Shown here: one piece after another, positions 6,811 to 9,337 of the stretch
How positions within the stretch are numbered: the stretch's first letter is position 1
Layout of the letters: each line of letters opens with the position of its first letter
Assembly (NCBI GenBank): GCA_027451265.1
Contig: DAIDJT010000090.1
Span: 1 to 9,337 of the forward strand
DNA: 9,337 nucleotides
Direction of reading: 5' to 3'
DNA from: Bacteroidales bacterium
GTDB taxonomy: Bacteria; Bacteroidota; Bacteroidia; Bacteroidales; VadinHA17
Notes under the pieces: model-generated
What the model was told of the DNA's origin: nothing
Database searches by the model: none
Seen by the model: only the letters and a program-made list of their open reading frames with translations
Program-made: the position numbers and the translations under genes

Positions 6811-6830
6811 TGATATGATATGATATGATT
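6811..6830. repeat. Pentanucleotide tandem repeat TGATA x4 (last unit TGATT) in the transporter leader
   Basis: Three perfect TGATA units and one variant lie in the predicted 5' leader of the transporter mRNA, ending 8 bp before the ATG (coding strand: ATCAT-type units). Slippage here would change the spacing just upstream of the ribosome-binding region without altering the protein. The array is short, so it may simply be chance low complexity. Confidence 0.6.
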
Positions 6831-6875
6831 GTGGTTGGTTTAGCCGCCTTATTTTCATATACTGCGGTCAGGTTC

Positions 6876-6907
6876 CAAAACTACTCTTTTTGAAAATAAA
6901 CTGCAAT
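6876..6907 (-). promoter_or_regulatory. Bacteroidota-type promoter of the transporter-kinase-esterase operon
   Basis: The minus strand carries ATTG (6907-6904), a 20-bp spacer, then TAGTTTTG (6883-6876), an exact TAnnTTTG -7 element with a three-of-four -33 match. Transcription would begin near 6869, giving a leader of about 65 bases that includes the pentamer repeat. Confidence 0.6.
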
Positions 6908-6919
6908 ATGACTGGTCAT
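6908..6919. promoter_or_regulatory. Inverted repeat ATGAC-TG-GTCAT abutting the transporter -33 box
   Basis: A 5-bp dyad with a 2-bp spacer lies directly upstream of the predicted -33 element, a plausible place for a transcription factor. Its half-site equals that of the dyad over the carboxylase -7 element (3564-3577), but the spacing differs (2 versus 4 bp), so a shared regulator is not established. Confidence 0.35.
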
Positions 6920-7020
6920 TTATTCTGGTTCATACGGAATGCGAGCGCGCGGTCTGACAATGCACTTTCACCGTGATACAAAAATGTCACCTGTTAACAG
7001 CAATGATTACCAATCTCTTT

Positions 7021-7052
7021 TTTCCCAATCTGATTGCGAAGTGTTAATTTTG
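7021..7052 (+). promoter_or_regulatory. Bacteroidota-type promoter of the HAD phosphatase gene
   Basis: TAATTTTG (7045-7052) matches the TAnnTTTG -7 consensus exactly, with TTTC (7021-7024) as a three-of-four -33 element 20 bp upstream. The predicted start point near 7059 leaves about 11 bases before the ATG at 7070. This rules out the in-frame TTG at 7034 as translation start, since it lies upstream of the transcript. Confidence 0.6.
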
Positions 7053-7069
7053 CGTCAGAAAACATAATA

Positions 7070-7861
7070 ATGAAAGACAGTGAGATTATTGAAAGGATAA
7101 AGAGCAAGAAGGCCTTTATCAGTGACATGGACGGCGTTATCTACCATGGCAACAAACTGCTTCCGGGGGTGCCGGAGTTTGTGGAGTGGCTCAAGAAAGA
7201 GGGAAAGAAGTTTCTCTTCCTGACCAATTCAAGTGAAAGAACCCCGAAGGAGCTTCAGGATAAGATGTCGAGGCTCGGTATAGATCTTGATGAAAACGTA
7301 TTTTATACAAGCGCCCTTGCAACGGCACAGTTCCTGGCAACCCAGAAACCGGGAGGGACGGCATATATTGTAGGGGAGGCCGGACTGATCAACGCCATGT
7401 ACAATGCAGGCTATACAATGAACAACTACAATCCTGACTATGTGGTTGTGGGAGATACACGGAGCTACAGCTTTGAAAAGATAGAACAGGCTGTCAACCT
7501 GGTGCTGAAGGGCGCCAAGCTGATCGGTACCAATCCTGACCTGACGGGTCCTGTGGAAAATGGAATAATCCCGGCCACCAAGGCGCTTATCTCACCTATT
7601 GAGCTCTCAACCGGCAGACAGGCATATTTTGTGGGCAAGCCCAACCCGCTGATGATGAGGATAGCCCTAAAGAAAATAGGCTGTTCAAATGAGGAGACCA
7701 TTATCATTGGCGACAGGATGGACACTGACATTATTGCCGGGATAGAATCGGAAATAGACACCCTGCTGGTACTTACCGGCATCTCAACCATCAAGACAGC
7801 CGACAAATTTGCATACAGGCCATCATATATCCTTGAGGGTGTCGCTGACCTGGTGATGTAG
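7070..7861 (+). CDS. HAD-IIA family sugar/nucleotide phosphatase, NagD-like
   Basis: This 263-residue cytoplasmic phosphatase has all four HAD motifs. Motif I is SDMDGVIYHG (nucleophile D19, general acid D21). Motif II is FLTNSSERT (T52, N53, S54). Motif III Lys is in FVGKPNP (K190). Motif IV is IIGDRMDTDI (D215, D218, D220). The IGTNPDLTGPVENGIIPATKAL block (152-173) is typical of the class IIA cap domain shared by NagD, AraL and 4-nitrophenylphosphatase homologues. E. coli NagD dephosphorylates nucleotide monophosphates and sugar phosphates and lies in the N-acetylglucosamine operon. Here the gene is divergent from a NagP/NahK-like operon, a similar association. I chose the ATG at 7070 because an upstream TTG would lie before the predicted transcription start. 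The gene is convergent with the SIS-domain gene and separated from it by 68 bp. Physiological substrate is unknown. Confidence 0.93.
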   Translation: MKDSEIIERIKSKKAFISDMDGVIYHGNKLLPGVPEFVEWLKKEGKKFLFLTNSSERTPKELQDKMSRLGIDLDENVFYTSALATAQFLATQKPGGTAYIVGEAGLINAMYNAGYTMNNYNPDYVVVGDTRSYSFEKIEQAVNLVLKGAKLIGTNPDLTGPVENGIIPATKALISPIELSTGRQAYFVGKPNPLMMRIALKKIGCSNEETIIIGDRMDTDIIAGIESEIDTLLVLTGISTIKTADKFAYRPSYILEGVADLVM

Positions 7862-7881
7862 GAATCTGAAATGCGAGATTC
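7862..7881. terminator. Weak hairpin between convergent genes (possible terminator)
   Basis: GAATCT (7862-7867) pairs with AGATTC (7876-7881) across an 8-nt loop, immediately after the HAD stop codon. No T-tract follows on either strand, so it is a weak candidate for a bidirectional terminator. The rest of the 68-bp gap has GGCC/CCGG-rich sequence but no clear better hairpin. Confidence 0.25.
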
Positions 7882-7929
7882 TTCAGGCCGGGTGACAATG
7901 AGGGCCGACCGGAATCCCTTGACTTCTGG

Positions 7930-8553
7930 TTAGTAAATTGTTCCCCCGGAGTGTCCTGAGCGCTCCCTTGATTTATAGCCCAGGTAGCCGCCATGATGCC
8001 TCTTGGCATACTCGGCAGCGGTGAAACCTATCTTTTCCATCATCAGGGCCACCAGCACATCACCGATGACCGTCATGACAGTTGTTGACGTGGTGGGTGT
8101 CAGCCCCAGCGGGCACACTTCGGCGGGGCCGCCGGTAAAGAGGCCTGCGGTGGCCTGTTCCCATAAGGGTGAGGTATTGTTTCCTGAAATTACCACCACC
8201 GGCATGTCAGGGAAAAGGTTGTCTTTCAGTTCAAGCAGCTCAAGGATTTCGCGGGTGCGTCCTGAATTGGAGATGACGAGCATCAGGTCATTTTCCTGCA
8301 GGACACCCAGGTCACCATGCTGGGCCTCGCTGGGGTGAAGGAAAACAGCAGGTGTTCCGGTGGAACTGAACGTGGTGGCTATGTCATGGGCAATCTGCCC
8401 TGCCTTCCCCATACCGCTCGTTACAAGTTTGCCCTTGAGGAGGTGCACGTGTTTGTATATAAGTTCAATAGCCTGGCTGTAGCTCTCTGTGACGGGAATT
8501 TTCCTTACAGCCTCAGCCTCCTGATCAAGGATCTGTCTGACTCTGTTCTCCAT
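7930..8553 (-). CDS. kdsD: Single-domain SIS sugar-phosphate isomerase, probable arabinose-5-phosphate isomerase (KdsD/KpsF-like)
   Basis: This 207-residue protein is a lone sugar isomerase (SIS) domain. It contains TSGMGKAGQIAHDIATTFSS (45-64, K50), HPSEAQHGDLG (73-83), VISNSGRTREI (93-103), AEVCPLGLTPTTSTT (144-158, E145) and AKRHHGGYLG (183-192, H186). These align with E. coli KdsD GMGKSG, HPAEALHGDLG, ACPxxLAPTxSTT and HPAGALG. KdsD interconverts ribulose-5-phosphate and arabinose-5-phosphate, the first step of Kdo synthesis for lipopolysaccharide. E. coli KdsD (about 328 residues) has two C-terminal CBS domains that are absent here; a single-domain enzyme of this kind is known from Bacteroides fragilis. 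The usual HP before GG is HH. The stop is native rather than a truncation scar, as far as can be seen. No other Kdo gene is nearby, so another SIS isomerase activity such as hexulose phosphate isomerisation remains possible. Confidence 0.85.
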   Translation of the reverse strand: MENRVRQILDQEAEAVRKIPVTESYSQAIELIYKHVHLLKGKLVTSGMGKAGQIAHDIATTFSSTGTPAVFLHPSEAQHGDLGVLQENDLMLVISNSGRTREILELLELKDNLFPDMPVVVISGNNTSPLWEQATAGLFTGGPAEVCPLGLTPTTSTTVMTVIGDVLVALMMEKIGFTAAEYAKRHHGGYLGYKSRERSGHSGGTIY

Positions 8554-8667
8554 GCTTTTCAGAAATAGAACCCAAAGATATTTATTTTTAAATTTACGGT
8601 GTAACTAATAAATCATCACCGGCCGAAACCATATTGACGGCAACTGTCGTCCGGTGCAAAACCAATC
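8554..8667. other. Divergent intergenic region upstream of the SIS isomerase and the GLPGLI-like gene
   Basis: The left part is AT-rich and holds the SIS -7 box. On the plus strand I found no exact TAnnTTTG element for the rightward gene and no Shine-Dalgarno close to its ATG, so its promoter is unassigned. Confidence 0.5.
8573..8580 (-). promoter_or_regulatory. -7 promoter element of the SIS isomerase gene
   Basis: TATCTTTG on the minus strand matches TAnnTTTG exactly and lies 20 bp upstream of the ATG at 8553, implying a very short leader as for the HAD gene. The expected -33 position (about 8601-8604) reads TTAC, a poor match, so confidence is limited. Confidence 0.4.
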
Positions 8668-9337
8668 ATGATGAGAACCATATCACTTTCTTTTGCCCTG
8701 TTCCTGCTTGTCAGTTCCGCAGGTTATGCTCAGAAGACCGTAAGGGTGACATATAAAAATATAGTCAACGGCCGCGAAGTTGCAGGCGGACCAGGTACGG
8801 TGATTGAAAGTGACGGCACCACTGTGAGGATTTCCGTTGCAGAGAGACAGAATGACGGCCCGCAGATGCCATCACCCAGACAGTCCTCATTTATTGATCT
8901 TGCCGGCAGGCGTTCCATCCAGCTGGCTGACATGCCTGATGGTACCCGTATCAGCACCGTTACTCCGTTCAGTGATCTGCCAATCGCGGAGGCAGGCAAT
9001 GAGACGGAGATGATCGCCGGGTACAGGTGCGTGAAGTCAAGGGTGATTTACTTTTCCAATACAATAGACATTTGGTTTACAGGGGATGCTGGTGTTGCCG
9101 GGACACCTGTGCCTGCTTACGGCGTTCCTGACGGGCTGGTGCTGAGGGTAGTCCGAAACGGCAATAATATCACCGAGGCAGCCAGGGTAGAGACACTGCA
9201 CGGAAAGGAAAAACGGATAACGCTGCCTGAAGAGCAGGGTAAAGTGGTTGACCGCATGACGTTCGAACATCTGTTGCGCGAGGCCTTTGTCACCACAGTC
9301 ACCGTTTTTGACAATGCGGTCATCAACTGGGAGGGAG
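8668..9337 (+). CDS. Secreted GLPGLI-like protein, possibly the N-terminal part of a peptide-N-glycosidase F-type enzyme (runs off right edge)
   Basis: The plus strand is open from tandem ATGs at 8668/8671 to the window edge (223 residues, no stop). Residues 1-21 are a clean signal peptide (ISLSFALFLLVSSAGYAQ, likely cut after the Ala of YAQ). Residues about 22-190 resemble the Bacteroidota GLPGLI family: ETEMIAGYRCVKSRV (112-126) matches the GYKCxKA motif, IDIWFTGD (133-140) matches the WYTxxI segment, and YGVPDGLVLRVVRNGN (151-166) sits where GLPGLILEI is expected, although that motif is degenerate. The tail after about 206, TTVTVFDNAVINW, resembles the opening strand of the PNGase F N-terminal domain (TVxxFD), which in Bacteroidota can follow a separate N-terminal bowl-like domain. 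PNGase F releases N-glycans from Asn. The catalytic residues lie outside the window, so the enzyme assignment is inference; it may be only a GLPGLI-type envelope protein. It is divergent from the isomerase gene. Confidence 0.6.
   Translation, partial: MMRTISLSFALFLLVSSAGYAQKTVRVTYKNIVNGREVAGGPGTVIESDGTTVRISVAERQNDGPQMPSPRQSSFIDLAGRRSIQLADMPDGTRISTVTPFSDLPIAEAGNETEMIAGYRCVKSRVIYFSNTIDIWFTGDAGVAGTPVPAYGVPDGLVLRVVRNGNNITEAARVETLHGKEKRITLPEEQGKVVDRMTFEHLLREAFVTTVTVFDNAVINWEG

Larger units (their letters stand above)
6803..7069. other. Divergent intergenic region between transporter operon and HAD gene
   Basis: These 267 bp contain no credible gene. They hold the two outward promoters listed separately, a pentamer repeat next to the transporter start, and an inverted repeat behind the transporter -33 box. 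The middle part (about 6930-7010) contains a GC-rich patch around gcgagcgcgcgg and an HpaI-type GTTAAC, to which I assign no function. Confidence 0.7.

Noticed and set aside
7034..7069. Longer HAD protein starting at TTG (7034)
   Set aside because: The extension spans the predicted -7 promoter element, so it would not be transcribed; the ATG at 7070 precedes the normal family start.
8730..9326. Three minus-strand frames at the right end
   Set aside because: They are antisense to the open plus-strand gene that has a signal peptide and GLPGLI-like motifs and runs off the edge.

Overview
The window looks like chromosome of a Bacteroidota member, probably an uncultured or environmental Bacteroidales-type organism. 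The main evidence is promoter-like sequences of the Bacteroidota form (TAnnTTTG with a TTTG-like -33 box about 20 bp upstream) ahead of several genes. Gene content agrees: a carboxyltransferase / biotin carboxylase / biotin carrier operon in the Bacteroidota arrangement, a NagP-type sugar transporter, a single-domain arabinose-5-phosphate isomerase-like protein, and a secreted protein resembling the GLPGLI family. No phage, transposon, CRISPR or RNA gene is visible.

Region 1 (1-3600, minus strand) is an acyl-CoA carboxylase operon read right to left: carboxyltransferase, biotin carboxylase, then the start of a biotin carboxyl carrier protein cut by the left edge. A promoter at 3568-3599 shows that the carboxyltransferase starts at the ATG at 3518, not at an upstream TTG. 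Residue 411 of the carboxyltransferase is Ile rather than the Asp of dedicated propionyl-CoA carboxylases. Between the first two genes lies an array of 16 degenerate heptamers (TCGCANN), the most unusual structure in the window.

Region 2 (3672-7069, minus strand) is a compact operon: NagP-like transporter, N-acetylhexosamine 1-kinase-like phosphotransferase, and secreted SGNH esterase, with a 9-bp gap and a 4-bp overlap. It reads as an amino-sugar uptake and phosphorylation unit. A divergent promoter region separates it from region 3.

Region 3 (7070-9337) holds a NagD-like HAD phosphatase (+), a convergent SIS-domain sugar-phosphate isomerase (-), and the first 223 residues of a secreted GLPGLI-like protein (+). 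The last stretch of that protein resembles the start of a peptide-N-glycosidase F domain. If so, regions 2 and 3 together suggest N-glycan or amino-sugar salvage (release, import, phosphorylation), but the catalytic part lies outside the window.

The protein-coding genes are mostly familiar families. The better candidates for novelty are the heptamer array inside the carboxylase operon, the clustered inverted repeats at its promoter, and the association of transporter, kinase, esterase, phosphatase and possible N-glycanase.
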